A stretch of DNA of 64,000 bases from Phycisphaerales bacterium (lineage in GTDB: Bacteria; Planctomycetota; Phycisphaerae; Tepidisphaerales; Tepidisphaeraceae), in contig JADYZN010000061.1 in assembly GCA_020853095.1 (NCBI GenBank), positions 62,001 through 126,000 on the forward strand, given 5' to 3'. Of the stretch, positions 17,202-28,228 are shown piece by piece; the first letter of the stretch is position 1, and each line of letters begins with the position of its first letter. Below the pieces are notes generated by a model. That model saw only the letters and a list, made by a program, of their open reading frames with translations. It did no database searches and was not told the origin of the DNA. Position numbers and translations under genes: made by a program.

Positions 17202-18830
17202 TTAGCTCACGGCCCCGGCAACCGCGGTGGCTTCTTCGCCTTTCTTTTCCTTCAACTCGGTGAAGACCACCTCGGTCGTCAACGCCAGGCCGCTGACGCT
17301 GGCGGCGTTCAGCAGCGCGGTGCGGGCGACTTTGGTCGGGTCGATGATGCCCGCCTTGAACATATCGACGTATTCATCGGTGGCGGCGTTGTAGCCGTAG
17401 CTGGCGTTCTTGTTTTCCAGGATCGTGGCCACGACGACTTCGCCATCCTCGCCGGCGTTTTCGGCGATCTGGCGGGTTGGGGCGCGAAGCGCTCCGGCGA
17501 CGATGTCAAAGCCGATCTTCTCATCGCCTTTGGCCTGACGCTTGGCATTCTGCACGGCTTCAATCGCCCGCAAAAACGCCACGCCGCCGCCGGGGACGAT
17601 TCCCTCGGCCGCCGCCGCCTTGGTGGCGTGCAGGGCGTCGTCGATCAGGTCCTTGCGTTCCTTCATCTCGGTCTCGGTGATCGCGCCAGCCTTGATGACG
17701 GCCACGCCGCTGGTCAGCTTGGCCAGGCGTTCCTGGAGCTTCTCGCGGTCGTAATCGCTGGTGGTCGACTCGATCTGCCGGCGAATCTGGTCGGAGCGGC
17801 CTTCGATGTCCTTCTTCTTGCCGGCCCCTTCCACGATCAGGGTGTTGTCCTTGTCCACCACGACCCGCTTGGCCGAACCCAGGTCTTCCAGCTCGACGTT
17901 TTCGAGCTTCAAGCCGAGGTCTTCGCTGATGAACTTTCCGCCGGTCACGGTGGCCAGATCGCCCATCATCGCCTTGCGGCGGTCGCCAAAGCCGGGGGCC
18001 TTGACGGCGCAGATGTTCAGCACGCCGCGGAGCTTGTTGACCACCAAGGCCGCCAGGGCCTCGGCATCAACGTCCTCGGCGATGATCAGCAGCGGACGAC
18101 CGCCGGTCACCACCTTGTTCAGAAGCGGCAGCAGTTCGGCCAGGTTGCTGATTTTCTTTTCGTGCAGCAGGATCAGGCAGTTTTCAAGGATCGCTTCCAA
18201 CGTGGTGGGGTTGGTCATGAAATAAGGGGACAGGTATCCCTTGTCGAACTGCATTCCTTCGGTGTATTCCAGCACCGACTCGGTGCTCTTGCCCTCGTCC
18301 ACCGTGATGACGCCTTCCTTGCCGACTTTTTCCATCGCGTCGGCCATCAGGTCGCCGATGTGTTCGTCGCCGTTGGCGCTGACGGTGGCGATGCGCTTGT
18401 AATCTTCGCGTCCCTTGACCTTTTTGGACAAGGCCGTGATCGCGTCGGCCGCCACGTCCGCCGCCTTGAGCACGCCGCGCTGCACCATTACCGGGTTGAC
18501 GCCGGAGGTGATGTATTTCAAGCCTTCGCTCATGATCGCCTCGGCGAGCACGGTGGCCGTGGTGGTGCCGTCGCCGGCCACGTCGCCGGTCTTGCTCGCC
18601 ACCGCGCTGACCAGCTTGGCGCCCATGTTTTCAAACGGCTGCGGCAGCTCGATCTCCTTGGCCACCGTCACGCCATCCTTGGTGATCCGCGGGCTGCCGA
18701 ACGACTTTTGCAGCACGACGTTGCGGCCGCGCGGCCCCAGCGTCGCCTTGACCGCCCGCGACAATTTCGACATGCCGGCGAATAATTCCGCGCGGGCGTC
18801 GGTATCAAATTTCATCTGCTTGGTTGCCAT
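17202..18830 (-). CDS. groEL: Chaperonin GroEL, second paralog without Gly-Met tail
   Basis: 542 residues, full-length chaperonin: [26 protein letters not shown] (nucleotide pocket), [14 protein letters not shown], and [20 protein letters not shown]. The C-terminus ends [14 protein letters not shown], lacking the repeated Gly-Gly-Met tail that normally hangs into the folding chamber. It follows groES by 57 bases, giving the classical groES-groEL pair, with another, more tail-typical groEL upstream. Paralogs of this kind often serve special clients or stress states. Which one is essential cannot be told here. Confidence 0.96.
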   Translation of the reverse strand: MATKQMKFDTDARAELFAGMSKLSRAVKATLGPRGRNVVLQKSFGSPRITKDGVTVAKEIELPQPFENMGAKLVSAVASKTGDVAGDGTTTATVLAEAIMSEGLKYITSGVNPVMVQRGVLKAADVAADAITALSKKVKGREDYKRIATVSANGDEHIGDLMADAMEKVGKEGVITVDEGKSTESVLEYTEGMQFDKGYLSPYFMTNPTTLEAILENCLILLHEKKISNLAELLPLLNKVVTGGRPLLIIAEDVDAEALAALVVNKLRGVLNICAVKAPGFGDRRKAMMGDLATVTGGKFISEDLGLKLENVELEDLGSAKRVVVDKDNTLIVEGAGKKKDIEGRSDQIRRQIESTTSDYDREKLQERLAKLTSGVAVIKAGAITETEMKERKDLIDDALHATKAAAAEGIVPGGGVAFLRAIEAVQNAKRQAKGDEKIGFDIVAGALRAPTRQIAENAGEDGEVVVATILENKNASYGYNAATDEYVDMFKAGIIDPTKVARTALLNAASVSGLALTTEVVFTELKEKKGEEATAVAGAVS

Positions 18831-18887
18831 TGATTGCTCCGATTCTTAGTTGATTTCATGCATCGAACGTGATGCGTGAGGATTGGA

Positions 18888-19175
18888 TTATTCCAGCACG
18901 CCCAGGATGTCGCTCTCGCGCAGGATGACGAACTTTTCGCCGTCCACTTCCACGTCCGTTCCGCTGTACTTGCCGTAATACACCGTATCGCCGGCCCGCA
19001 CGCCCAGCTCCATGCGCTTGCCCTTGTCGTCCAGCTTGCCCGGCCCGACGGAGATCACCTTGCCCTTGGTGGGCTTCTCCTTGGCCGAATCCGGCAGCAC
19101 AATTCCGCTGGCCGTCTTCTGCTCGGCTTCCGACTGCTTGACAATCACACGATCCGCTAAAGGTTTGAGTTTCAT
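18888..19175 (-). CDS. groES: Co-chaperonin GroES
   Basis: 95 residues: MKLKPLADRVIVKQSEAEQK, the mobile loop with TASGIVLPDSAKEKP, and the dome motif near YGKYSGTDVEVDGEKFVIL. It caps GroEL rings. It sits between two groEL genes (70 bases after one, 57 before the other) on the same strand and could serve both. GAGGA precedes the ATG. Confidence 0.97.
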   Translation of the reverse strand: MKLKPLADRVIVKQSEAEQKTASGIVLPDSAKEKPTKGKVISVGPGKLDDKGKRMELGVRAGDTVYYGKYSGTDVEVDGEKFVILRESDILGVLE

Positions 19176-19245
19176 AATTTGTTGTTCCTCAATCTAAAAT
19201 AAATCGAATCTCCTAAATCACATCGAGTCTTGATGACTTAACTCA

Positions 19246-20946
<1,701 letters not shown>

Positions 20947-21302
20947 CTAAGAAGCTCCTTTCAAATCCAATTTCAATCGCAAAAATCCAATAAAAACCCC
21001 GGCAGGCATTGTGCCGGCACATGACAATAACAAATCCAGTGCCAGAATCGAATCGGATTCAAATTGCGTAAGTATTGTGTTGATATATGGTTATGCTGCG
21101 TATCAAAAGATAAAGATTTTGCTCAAACTGTCATGCTGGCAGATCGCCCCATCATCGACACCAGTCGGTTGCCATTGTGGCAGGTGGCCGAAAAATCACT
21201 CCGGTCGCATTTGAAACAACCTTCCAGGAGAGTATTTTTTCGCAAATTGTTCGTTTGGTAAGAATTGCATTACATTGGTGCGATTGAAGCCCGAATGGAG
21301 CC
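20947..21302. other. Divergent promoter region of the chaperone block
   Basis: 356 bases with no supportable gene between the divergent groEL and lipoprotein genes. The region near 21040-21130 is A+T-rich. A perfect 10-bp palindrome GTGCCGGCAC lies at about 21011-21020, and a TGGCAC-N5-TTGTT box on the minus strand at 21046-21031 loosely resembles a sigma-54 site with a wrong -12 base. The inverted repeat of HrcA/CIRCE (TTAGCACTC and its partner) is absent. How the block is heat-regulated is therefore not visible. Confidence 0.5.
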
Positions 21303-21974
21303 GTGCGAGTGGGTGTATTGACGACCGCCAACGACAATTTGACAGGCTCAAATCATAAGCGAAGGCGTGGCTGGTGGTTGGCGTTATTGATGCTGATGAG
21401 CGGCGGATGCGCCACCATTCGCGTCACCGACCCATATCGCACGGCCACCGAGCAGTTTTTGATGTCCGAGGCGGTCGCCCGTTCCATCGACCACTTGAAC
21501 GCGGCGGCGCTTCGTGATCGCAAGGTGTATCTCGATACCACGTTTCTGTTTACAACCAACACGCAGGCGACACCCGAACAGACGTTTCTGCTGGGTGAAT
21601 TGCGTGCCAAGCTGCTGGCGACCGGCGTTCGACTGGTGAACAAACGCGAAGAATCGCAGATCATCGTCGAAGTCCGCAGCGGCGGCGTGGGGGTGGATCG
21701 ACAGGAATATCTGTTGGGCATACCGGGCATTTTGATCCCGAGCGGAGTGAGCGGCGGGCCGGTCCCAATGGCCACGCCTGAACTGGCGATCATCAAAAGC
21801 ACCAAACAATATGGGTATGCCAACGTGGCGATTGTTGCCTATTGGGCCGACACCGGCGAATGGATTGTCAGTTCCGGACCATACATCGGCCGCACCGCGC
21901 GGGAGGATTTCTGGTTCTTCGGGCTGGGACCGCGAACCAACGGAAACATCGCGACGACCGAGAAGCCTCGTTAA
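21303..21974 (+). CDS. Lipoprotein resembling the DUF6655 planctomycete family
   Basis: 223 residues. A basic N-terminus (HKRRRGWW) leads to a hydrophobic stretch ending in the lipobox MSGGC, so it should be lipid-anchored. The remainder has YLDTTFLFTTN, RLVNKREESQIIVEVRSGGVGVDRQEYLLGIPG and a stretch around AIVAYWADTGEWIVSSGPYIGRTAREDFWFFG, which I associate with an uncharacterised planctomycete lipoprotein family (DUF6655). The start is GTG at 21303; a later start is possible. It lies 21 bases before the AsmA-like gene and is likely co-transcribed. Confidence 0.75.
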   Translation: MRVGVLTTANDNLTGSNHKRRRGWWLALLMLMSGGCATIRVTDPYRTATEQFLMSEAVARSIDHLNAAALRDRKVYLDTTFLFTTNTQATPEQTFLLGELRAKLLATGVRLVNKREESQIIVEVRSGGVGVDRQEYLLGIPGILIPSGVSGGPVPMATPELAIIKSTKQYGYANVAIVAYWADTGEWIVSSGPYIGRTAREDFWFFGLGPRTNGNIATTEKPR

Positions 21975-21995
21975 CGTCAATATATAGCGTGAGTT

Positions 21996-24900
21996 ATGCG
22001 CCGCTGGCTGTATCGCATCTTGATTGGACTTGGGGTGTTGGTCGTCCTGGTCGTTGTGGGGGTGCAGATTGTTTTCTGGTCGAATCTGCCGCGAAACCTG
22101 GCGATTCCCATCGCCGAACGACAATTGGGTTTGCGCATTCAGGTTGACGGCCTATCCACGGGTTGGTTCGGACATACAACCCTGAACGATGTCAAACTGG
22201 CAATGCCATTGGCGGATCAATCTTTTCTGGAAATCAAACAGATCAAAGTTTCGCACACCTCGGTGTTCGGGATCATTTTCGGGCGGGACATTGAGGTGGG
22301 GTCCATTGAATTGGATCAACCAAAACTTTGGGTGCGACAAAACGACGCAGGGCGATGGAATTTGCAGGAAGTTGCCGAGCTTGTCGGCCGGCCCGCCAAT
22401 GGCACATCGGATCAGAAAACCAGTCATGCCACGCCAAAACTGCCCGAGATGATGATTCACCAGGCACAAGTGGTTGTCATTCCGCAATCGGGCGAACAGG
22501 CGACCATCAATGATGTCGAGGTGCATGGTTGGATGCAGGGGCCGTTGCTCTATTCATTTGAGGCCGGGGCACCGGGACATCTGCAATCACACGGCCGAAT
22601 TGCGATGGGCGGGGATTGGTCGCATGAGATTTCGTTGGATGTGCAACGGCTCGATGATTGGGTGCGCCCATGGATCAAACAATGGCCCGAACCGGCCAAG
22701 GCAAAGCTGAGTTGGCGGGGTCGGATGGCCGATGGAGGGGTGCAAGGGCGGTTGACGGTTGAAGAATCCCATGTGCGGCAGGTTTCGGCCAATGGGGTGG
22801 TGGCCGTGGTTGTTGCGGATGGAGGGGTGATGGTTCGGCCGGATGGATTGATCGTCGATGGCGCGATGTCGTCCGACATCAAACTCATTGGCGGATCGGC
22901 CGGTTTCAAGGCGGGCGTCGTGAACCTCGATGGATTGCAACTGTCCATGTCGGGTGGAACGGCCCGGCTGGATGGCCAATATCGGCTGGAAAATCAATCC
23001 GCCAACCTGAAAGCCATCTGGCAACAGATCAATTTCCCTTCGTCGATGTCGCAGAGCGGATCGTTGGAGGCCATCTTGACGACGCCCTGGCCTGGCCAGC
23101 CGAAACTGGAAATCGCACTGAACAGCGGCGGGAAGATTTCATCCGGTCAATGGGATGCGCTGATGAAATTGTCCGCCCATGGGCAGGGGTGGACGCGGAT
23201 GAAAGCCCACGTCGAATTTCCCCGGCTGGCATATCAGGGCGCCAAGTCGATCGATCTGCATGATTTGACGGCCGACCTGCACATGGATGAGCAGTCGGTT
23301 CGACTGGATGCGTTGGAACTGCCCAGCCCCGGACGGATATCAGGTCGGGGCGCGATGGATTTACAGAATCAATCCTGGTGGTTGTGGGCGGATGGGAGCA
23401 ACTGGACGTTGCCACAGGCGAACGATGCCCATGTGCGGTTTACGATCAACGCATGGGGTAATTTGGCGCAGACCACCCTTCAGCAGGCGTATCTGGAGGT
23501 GGGGCGGTTGCAGGTGACCGCGCAGGGGAATTACGACACGAATTTGCCCAGGCCGTTGAACGTGGACCTGCATGTTGAACATTTTCCGCGGCTCGATGAG
23601 GCCCGGCAAATTCAATCGCTGCGGGGGCGATTGTGGAGCCAGGTTCATTTGAATGGAATGATTTCGCCTTTGCGGATTGATTTAACGGGGAAATTGTATG
23701 GCGACGATCTGGAGGTGTATCAACGTCCGGTCGGCGATGTGGCGGTGGAATTGACCGGAGGGATCAATGCCGAGGTCGCGGAAGTGCATTCCACCGAGTT
23801 GAAATTGCTGGATGGCCGGTGGCGGTTCGATGCAACATACCGGGAGGATCAACAAACGCTGCGGGTGGGGGTGTCGGTGAATGATCTGCCGTTGAAACAG
23901 GCGGCGGCGTTGGCGATTGACCGGCCGGCGGAGGGAAATTTGAATGGTTCATGGACCATCGACCTGCCGCAGTTGAAGCCGGATCGCATGACCATGAAAG
24001 GGGAATTTGAGGCCGATCAGGTCAACGCGATGGGAATTGCCTCGCAATCGGTGCGGGGGAAGATGCAAATTGACGATGGAAAATTGACCGTTGGGCCTGT
24101 GGTGTTGCGGGAAAAAGAAGGTCAGATCATCGCCAGCGCGAATCTTCGGCTCGATGAGATCGACAACATCCATGCGGATGTGTCAGCGTCGGCCTGGCCG
24201 GTGAAAACGCAAAAGGGTCTGTTGGAGGTCTGGTCGGACACGAAACTGGATTTGAATTTGAAGGATCAGACCGCCACCGGGCCATTGAGCCTGACGGCGG
24301 TGGCGAAACTGGATGACAAGCCGCTGGGCAAACTGTCCCTTGATGCGGACCTGCGGGGCAGGGTGGTGAATTTGAAGACGATCGGGGGGGACATTTTCGG
24401 AGGGTCGATCCAGGGTCAGGCGACGGTGGACCTCGACAGGCCGATGCTTTCGCGGGGGCAGGTGGGATGGAGCGCGATCGACAACGACCAGGTGGCGGAC
24501 GTGTTTCCGGCGCTGGATCCGCTGGATGGGCGGTTTTCGGGGACGATCCAGTTCGCGCCATCGGAGGATTCGCGCGCGTTGGAACCGCTGCGGGTGACGG
24601 GGGTGGTTCAGGCCGACGAAGGGCATTTTCGCGACCTGCGGATCGGCGACACCAATTTCATGGCGTTTGTGGGGATCGACAACCCATCTGGCGCCTGGCG
24701 GGTGGTGCTGGAACATTTTGACATGTCGGTGGGGGGCGGGACCGTCAATCTGTGGGCGCGGGCAAGCCGTCACAAGGAAGGGAATGTGTGGGCACAGGCC
24801 AACTTGTCCTTCTCGGATCTGGATTTGAATCAACTGGTGCATGCCGCCCGATCATCCGCCAAGCCGATGCCGGGCAAATTGAGCGGCAGGATGACGGCGG

Positions 24901-25403
24901 TGGGCGATCCGATGGAGCTTCGGCAGATTTACGCCCAGGGGGATGCGAAGCTGACGGATTCGGATCTGGCGAACGTGCCGGGGTTTGCGGATTTGTACAA
25001 TGCGTTGCATCTGGCATTGCGGCCGCAGCCCCCCAGCGGCGAGGGTCGGGTGTCGTTTCGGATTGATGGGCAGACCTTGTCGCTGTTGAACGCGCGCTAT
25101 TTTAATCGCGGCGTCGAGGCCTTCGCCAGCGGCAGCTCATCGCACATCTGGTCTGGAAAACAGGCCGGGCTGGATTACGTGATCGTGGGAACGACCCGGC
25201 TGCTGAAAAACATCGACCTGCCTTTCATGGCGGACATGGATGCGATGCTGGGCGCGTTGCAGGGGGCGCTGACGACCATGCGGGTGACGGGGACGATCGA
25301 GCAGCCCAACGTCGCGCCGATGGCGTTCAGTGAATTGGGCGGAGACATCCTGGGCATGATCCTGGGCGAGACCAAATCACCGCGAACGACCGCGGGGAGA
25401 TGA
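21996..25403 (+). CDS. Large AsmA/TamB-like envelope protein
   Basis: 1135 residues with one N-terminal membrane segment (residues 5-28) and a very long extracytoplasmic part. Repeats of short beta-strand patterns such as VEVGSIELDQPKLWVRQNDAGRWNL-like blocks, LDGQYRLENQSANLKAIW and a C-terminal region with KLSGRMTAVGD and VTGTIEQPNVAPMAF are typical of AsmA-domain/TamB-like bridge proteins. Such proteins span the periplasm and move lipids or assist outer-membrane assembly. Its size matches. Placed behind a lipoprotein gene. Exact substrate is not readable. Confidence 0.8.
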   Translation: MRRWLYRILIGLGVLVVLVVVGVQIVFWSNLPRNLAIPIAERQLGLRIQVDGLSTGWFGHTTLNDVKLAMPLADQSFLEIKQIKVSHTSVFGIIFGRDIEVGSIELDQPKLWVRQNDAGRWNLQEVAELVGRPANGTSDQKTSHATPKLPEMMIHQAQVVVIPQSGEQATINDVEVHGWMQGPLLYSFEAGAPGHLQSHGRIAMGGDWSHEISLDVQRLDDWVRPWIKQWPEPAKAKLSWRGRMADGGVQGRLTVEESHVRQVSANGVVAVVVADGGVMVRPDGLIVDGAMSSDIKLIGGSAGFKAGVVNLDGLQLSMSGGTARLDGQYRLENQSANLKAIWQQINFPSSMSQSGSLEAILTTPWPGQPKLEIALNSGGKISSGQWDALMKLSAHGQGWTRMKAHVEFPRLAYQGAKSIDLHDLTADLHMDEQSVRLDALELPSPGRISGRGAMDLQNQSWWLWADGSNWTLPQANDAHVRFTINAWGNLAQTTLQQAYLEVGRLQVTAQGNYDTNLPRPLNVDLHVEHFPRLDEARQIQSLRGRLWSQVHLNGMISPLRIDLTGKLYGDDLEVYQRPVGDVAVELTGGINAEVAEVHSTELKLLDGRWRFDATYREDQQTLRVGVSVNDLPLKQAAALAIDRPAEGNLNGSWTIDLPQLKPDRMTMKGEFEADQVNAMGIASQSVRGKMQIDDGKLTVGPVVLREKEGQIIASANLRLDEIDNIHADVSASAWPVKTQKGLLEVWSDTKLDLNLKDQTATGPLSLTAVAKLDDKPLGKLSLDADLRGRVVNLKTIGGDIFGGSIQGQATVDLDRPMLSRGQVGWSAIDNDQVADVFPALDPLDGRFSGTIQFAPSEDSRALEPLRVTGVVQADEGHFRDLRIGDTNFMAFVGIDNPSGAWRVVLEHFDMSVGGGTVNLWARASRHKEGNVWAQANLSFSDLDLNQLVHAARSSAKPMPGKLSGRMTAVGDPMELRQIYAQGDAKLTDSDLANVPGFADLYNALHLALRPQPPSGEGRVSFRIDGQTLSLLNARYFNRGVEAFASGSSSHIWSGKQAGLDYVIVGTTRLLKNIDLPFMADMDAMLGALQGALTTMRVTGTIEQPNVAPMAFSELGGDILGMILGETKSPRTTAGR

Positions 25404-25430
25404 CATTCCAGGATCGCCGACACGGGATCA

Positions 25431-26675
25431 TCACGCCAGTTTGACGCCGGCGGATTGGCCATAGGAGATCAATACGCGGCGGCCCTGGTTGAGAATGGAG
25501 AGCCGGCCGGCTTCCATGACCAGCTCGTTGATGGAGCTGTTGGAAGGGGTGGCGATGATGCCGTTGGCGTCGATCTCTTTCAGGATCGCCTGTCGGCGCT
25601 GCAAGGCCGAGGCGCCGGCGGAGGCGGATTCTTCGTTGATTCGCACGGCCGCGCGGACGCTGGCTTCAACCGAATCGTAGCCATAGCCGACGGGTTTAAG
25701 ACCTTCGCCTTCCCAGGGGACCAGCCGCATGTAATCGGGGTTGACGTAATTGAAACTTTTGCCGCCGGTTTCGGCGATGTAGCCGTGCTGGACGCCGCGG
25801 AACTGATCGTTGTGGGAGATCAGGCCGCCGGAGTCTTTGCCTTCGCAATAGAGCGTCATGCCCTGGTCGTTGCCGCCGCCGCCAAGATCGGGATAACCCA
25901 GGCCGTTGATGACCGAGAGGATGCCGCCGTTTTCAAAGGTGACCCGGCCGGCGGACCACATGAAGCCGGTTTTGCCGTTGGGGAAGTTGCCTTCGACGCC
26001 TTGAATGGATGCTTCGATGGGCTTGAGGCCGGTGATGAAATAGACCAGATCGACGTAATGGCAGCCGATGTAGGTGAAGGGGTCGGTGTTTTCCTTGGTG
26101 AACCAGTTCTGGAAATTGGAGTGGCGATAGTACCACGGCTCGATGAGTTTGGCTTCGCCGCACCGGAAATCGCCGAATTTTCCCTGGCGATATCGGCCGC
26201 GCGTTTCGAGGGATCGACGGTCGAATCGCTTGTGGTATTCAACTCCGACGAACAACCCTCGCTCGTGGGCGAGATGTTCGATCTCCGTCGCCTGAGGATA
26301 GGTCAGCACCAGCGGCTTGACGGTTAAAACGTGCTGGTCATGTTCCAGCGCGAATTTGATGACCGGGTAATGAAAATGATCCGGAACCGCCACCACGACC
26401 ATCTGATGCTTGGGCATCTTTTCGATGATGGATTTGAACAGGTCCGGATACATTTTGGACGGCTGGTCATCCAGCGATGGAGAGGCGATGAAGCTCTGGC
26501 TGGGGAAGGCGGTTTTGATCGGTTCGGATGAGGCCAGTTGTTGCAGCGGGGCGGCGTTGAGGGCGCAGATTTGCAATTTGCCGACGACGCCGAGGCGTTG
26601 CAGGTGATAGATGGAGGGAAGCAGTTGATCGTGGGTGATCATGCCGCCGCCGACGATGGTGATGTCGATTGCCAT
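25431..26675 (-). CDS. Gfo/Idh/MocA-family oxidoreductase
   Basis: 414 residues from the ATG at 26675 (MAIDITIVGGGMITHD), which begins right at the Rossmann strand; earlier starts extend into the palindromic repeat region. The fold is supported by VVVAVPDHFHYPVIKFAL and TVKPLVLTYPQATEIEHL (the family KP motif) and by VGVEYHKRFDRRSLE. Family members use NAD(P) to oxidise or reduce sugars and inositols. It lies downstream of a class III aminotransferase, separated by inverted repeats. The substrate is unknown. Confidence 0.9.
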   Translation of the reverse strand: MAIDITIVGGGMITHDQLLPSIYHLQRLGVVGKLQICALNAAPLQQLASSEPIKTAFPSQSFIASPSLDDQPSKMYPDLFKSIIEKMPKHQMVVVAVPDHFHYPVIKFALEHDQHVLTVKPLVLTYPQATEIEHLAHERGLFVGVEYHKRFDRRSLETRGRYRQGKFGDFRCGEAKLIEPWYYRHSNFQNWFTKENTDPFTYIGCHYVDLVYFITGLKPIEASIQGVEGNFPNGKTGFMWSAGRVTFENGGILSVINGLGYPDLGGGGNDQGMTLYCEGKDSGGLISHNDQFRGVQHGYIAETGGKSFNYVNPDYMRLVPWEGEGLKPVGYGYDSVEASVRAAVRINEESASAGASALQRRQAILKEIDANGIIATPSNSSINELVMEAGRLSILNQGRRVLISYGQSAGVKLA

Positions 26676-26697
26676 GGGTCCTCTTGTTTTGTTTATC

Positions 26698-26815
26698 CCC
26701 TCTCCCTCCGGGAGAGTGAATTGTAGGGTGGGCATCGCCCACCAATGTCGCGGAGGTGGGCGATGCCCACCCTACAGCCCTCACCCCAACCCTCTCCCGG
26801 AGTACCGGGAGAGGG
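26698..26815. repeat. Composite palindromic dispersed repeat
   Basis: Three nested palindromes: CTCTCCC/GGGAGAG at 26700-26716; a perfect 21-bp inverted repeat starting GTAGGGTGGGCATCGCCCAC (26723-26743 with 26755-26775, 11-base loop); and CCCTCTCCCGG/CCGGGAGAGGG at 26790-26815. The two sequence types (TAGGGTGGGC and CCCTCTCCC) are known to recur between genes in many unrelated bacteria. A related copy of the first type is at 39551-39600. The transcript of the aminotransferase gene would fold strongly here before the oxidoreductase gene. Confidence 0.88.
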
Positions 26816-26834
26816 AGAGGAGAGGGAAGAAGCA

Positions 26835-28202
26835 TTATCCGCCGAGAATTTCCGCGAAGGCTTCTTCCAGCACTTTGATTCCTTCGCGAAGGGGTTCTTC
26901 CTGAATGATCAGCGGCGGCGAGAGTTTCACCGAAGCGCCGCCGAATCCGACCGGCGAAAAGAGCATCAATCCCTTTTCCACGCAGCGGCGAACGATGTTG
27001 AATGCCGTGTCCGCATCCGCATCGGTTCCGCCGGGTTTGACCATGTGCATGGAGGCGACCAGCCCCCTGCCGTGAACGGTTCCGACGTTTTTGGGATATT
27101 TTTCGCCGATCCGGCGGGCCTCGGCCTGCATGATCTGGCCCATCTTGGCGGCGTTGGCCACCAGTTTTTCATCCTTGATCACGTGCAGGTTCGCGATGGC
27201 GCTGGCCGCGACGACCGGGTTGCCGGTGTGGGTGCTGGTCATCGAGCCGGGCGGGTACAGGTCCATGATGTCGTTGCGACCGATGACGGCCGACAGCGGC
27301 AGGCCGCTGGTGATCCCCTTGCCGCAGCAGATCAGATCGGGCGAAACGCCGTAATGTTCAAAACCGAACATCGTCCCGCAACGTCCGAAGCCGGCCTGCA
27401 CCTCGTCGAAGATCAGCACGATCTTGTGTTCATCGCACCAGCGCCGGAGCTTTTGCGCGTATTCCACCGGCATGAAGCTGGAATTGCCGCCTTGATAGGT
27501 TTCGCTCATGACGCCGGCGATCTGGTCGGGGGCGACCTCCTGCTTTTTGAGGGCGTTAAGGAACCCTTCAAAGCTGGTGTCGGGATTGCGGAAACCATCG
27601 GGGAACGGCACGTTGACGATGGCGGGGTCGAGGTTGACGATCCATTCCTTCAACGAAGGGATGCCGCCGGCCATTTGCGCGCCCAGCGTGCGTCCATGGA
27701 ATGCGTTGAGGAAGGTGACAATGTGAATCTTCTTTTTGCCGCCGATCTTCTGTCCCTGCGTGCGGGCCAGCTTGATGGCGCATTCGGTGGTCTCGGCGCC
27801 GGTGGTCAGCAGAAAGACTTTTTTCAATCCGGCCGGCGCGATGTCGGCCAGTTCCTTCACCAGGTTGGCGCGCACCTCGGAGGGAAAACAGTAATTGTGC
27901 AACAGGCCGTGATTGGTCTGATCGAGGATGGCTTTTTGGACGCGCGGGTGGCAATGGCCGACGTTGGTGACCAGCACGCCCGAACTCCAGTCGAGCCATT
28001 GGTTGCCGAACTTGTCGAAAACCGCGATCCCCTTGGCGTGGTCCCAGACGATGGGGGGCTGGCCGCCCATGGATCGGGGTTCGTATTGACGGAGTGTTTC
28101 CAGGATCGGGATCGTGCCGGGGGCGGGAATGGAGGTGACGATTTTGCGGTACTTGGTCGAAACCTTCGGCACATCACGCGGGACCAGTTCCCAGGTAGCC
28201 AT
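26835..28202 (-). CDS. Class III PLP-dependent aminotransferase
   Basis: 455 residues. Landmarks: GNQWLDWSSGVLVTNVGHCHP, TTGAETTECAIKLAR (phosphate-binding), FHGRTLGAQ, IFDEVQAGFGRCGTMFGFEHYGV with the PLP-binding Asp, and GKGITSGLPLSAVIGR with the Schiff-base Lys. This is the fold of 4-aminobutyrate and ornithine aminotransferases; an unusual start MATWELVPRDVPKVSTKYR precedes it. Which amine donor it uses is unclear; GABA-type or diamine/omega-amino acid are possible. It is read towards the Gfo/Idh gene and follows an EamA transporter gene by 26 bases. Confidence 0.9.
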   Translation of the reverse strand: MATWELVPRDVPKVSTKYRKIVTSIPAPGTIPILETLRQYEPRSMGGQPPIVWDHAKGIAVFDKFGNQWLDWSSGVLVTNVGHCHPRVQKAILDQTNHGLLHNYCFPSEVRANLVKELADIAPAGLKKVFLLTTGAETTECAIKLARTQGQKIGGKKKIHIVTFLNAFHGRTLGAQMAGGIPSLKEWIVNLDPAIVNVPFPDGFRNPDTSFEGFLNALKKQEVAPDQIAGVMSETYQGGNSSFMPVEYAQKLRRWCDEHKIVLIFDEVQAGFGRCGTMFGFEHYGVSPDLICCGKGITSGLPLSAVIGRNDIMDLYPPGSMTSTHTGNPVVAASAIANLHVIKDEKLVANAAKMGQIMQAEARRIGEKYPKNVGTVHGRGLVASMHMVKPGGTDADADTAFNIVRRCVEKGLMLFSPVGFGGASVKLSPPLIIQEEPLREGIKVLEEAFAEILGG

Positions 28203-28228
28203 CGCAAATTTCCTGAATAGCAAGAGTG

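Noticed and set aside
17628-18785. 385-codon open frame antisense to the second groEL
   Set aside because: Same reason: shadow frame of a strongly conserved gene, no ribosome-binding site.
20947-21302. CIRCE element or sigma-54 promoter in front of groEL
   Set aside because: No TTAGCACTC/GAGTGCTAA pair was found. TGGCAC-N5-TTGTT at 21046-21031 has a wrong base in the -12 element, and sigma-54 control of groEL is not expected.
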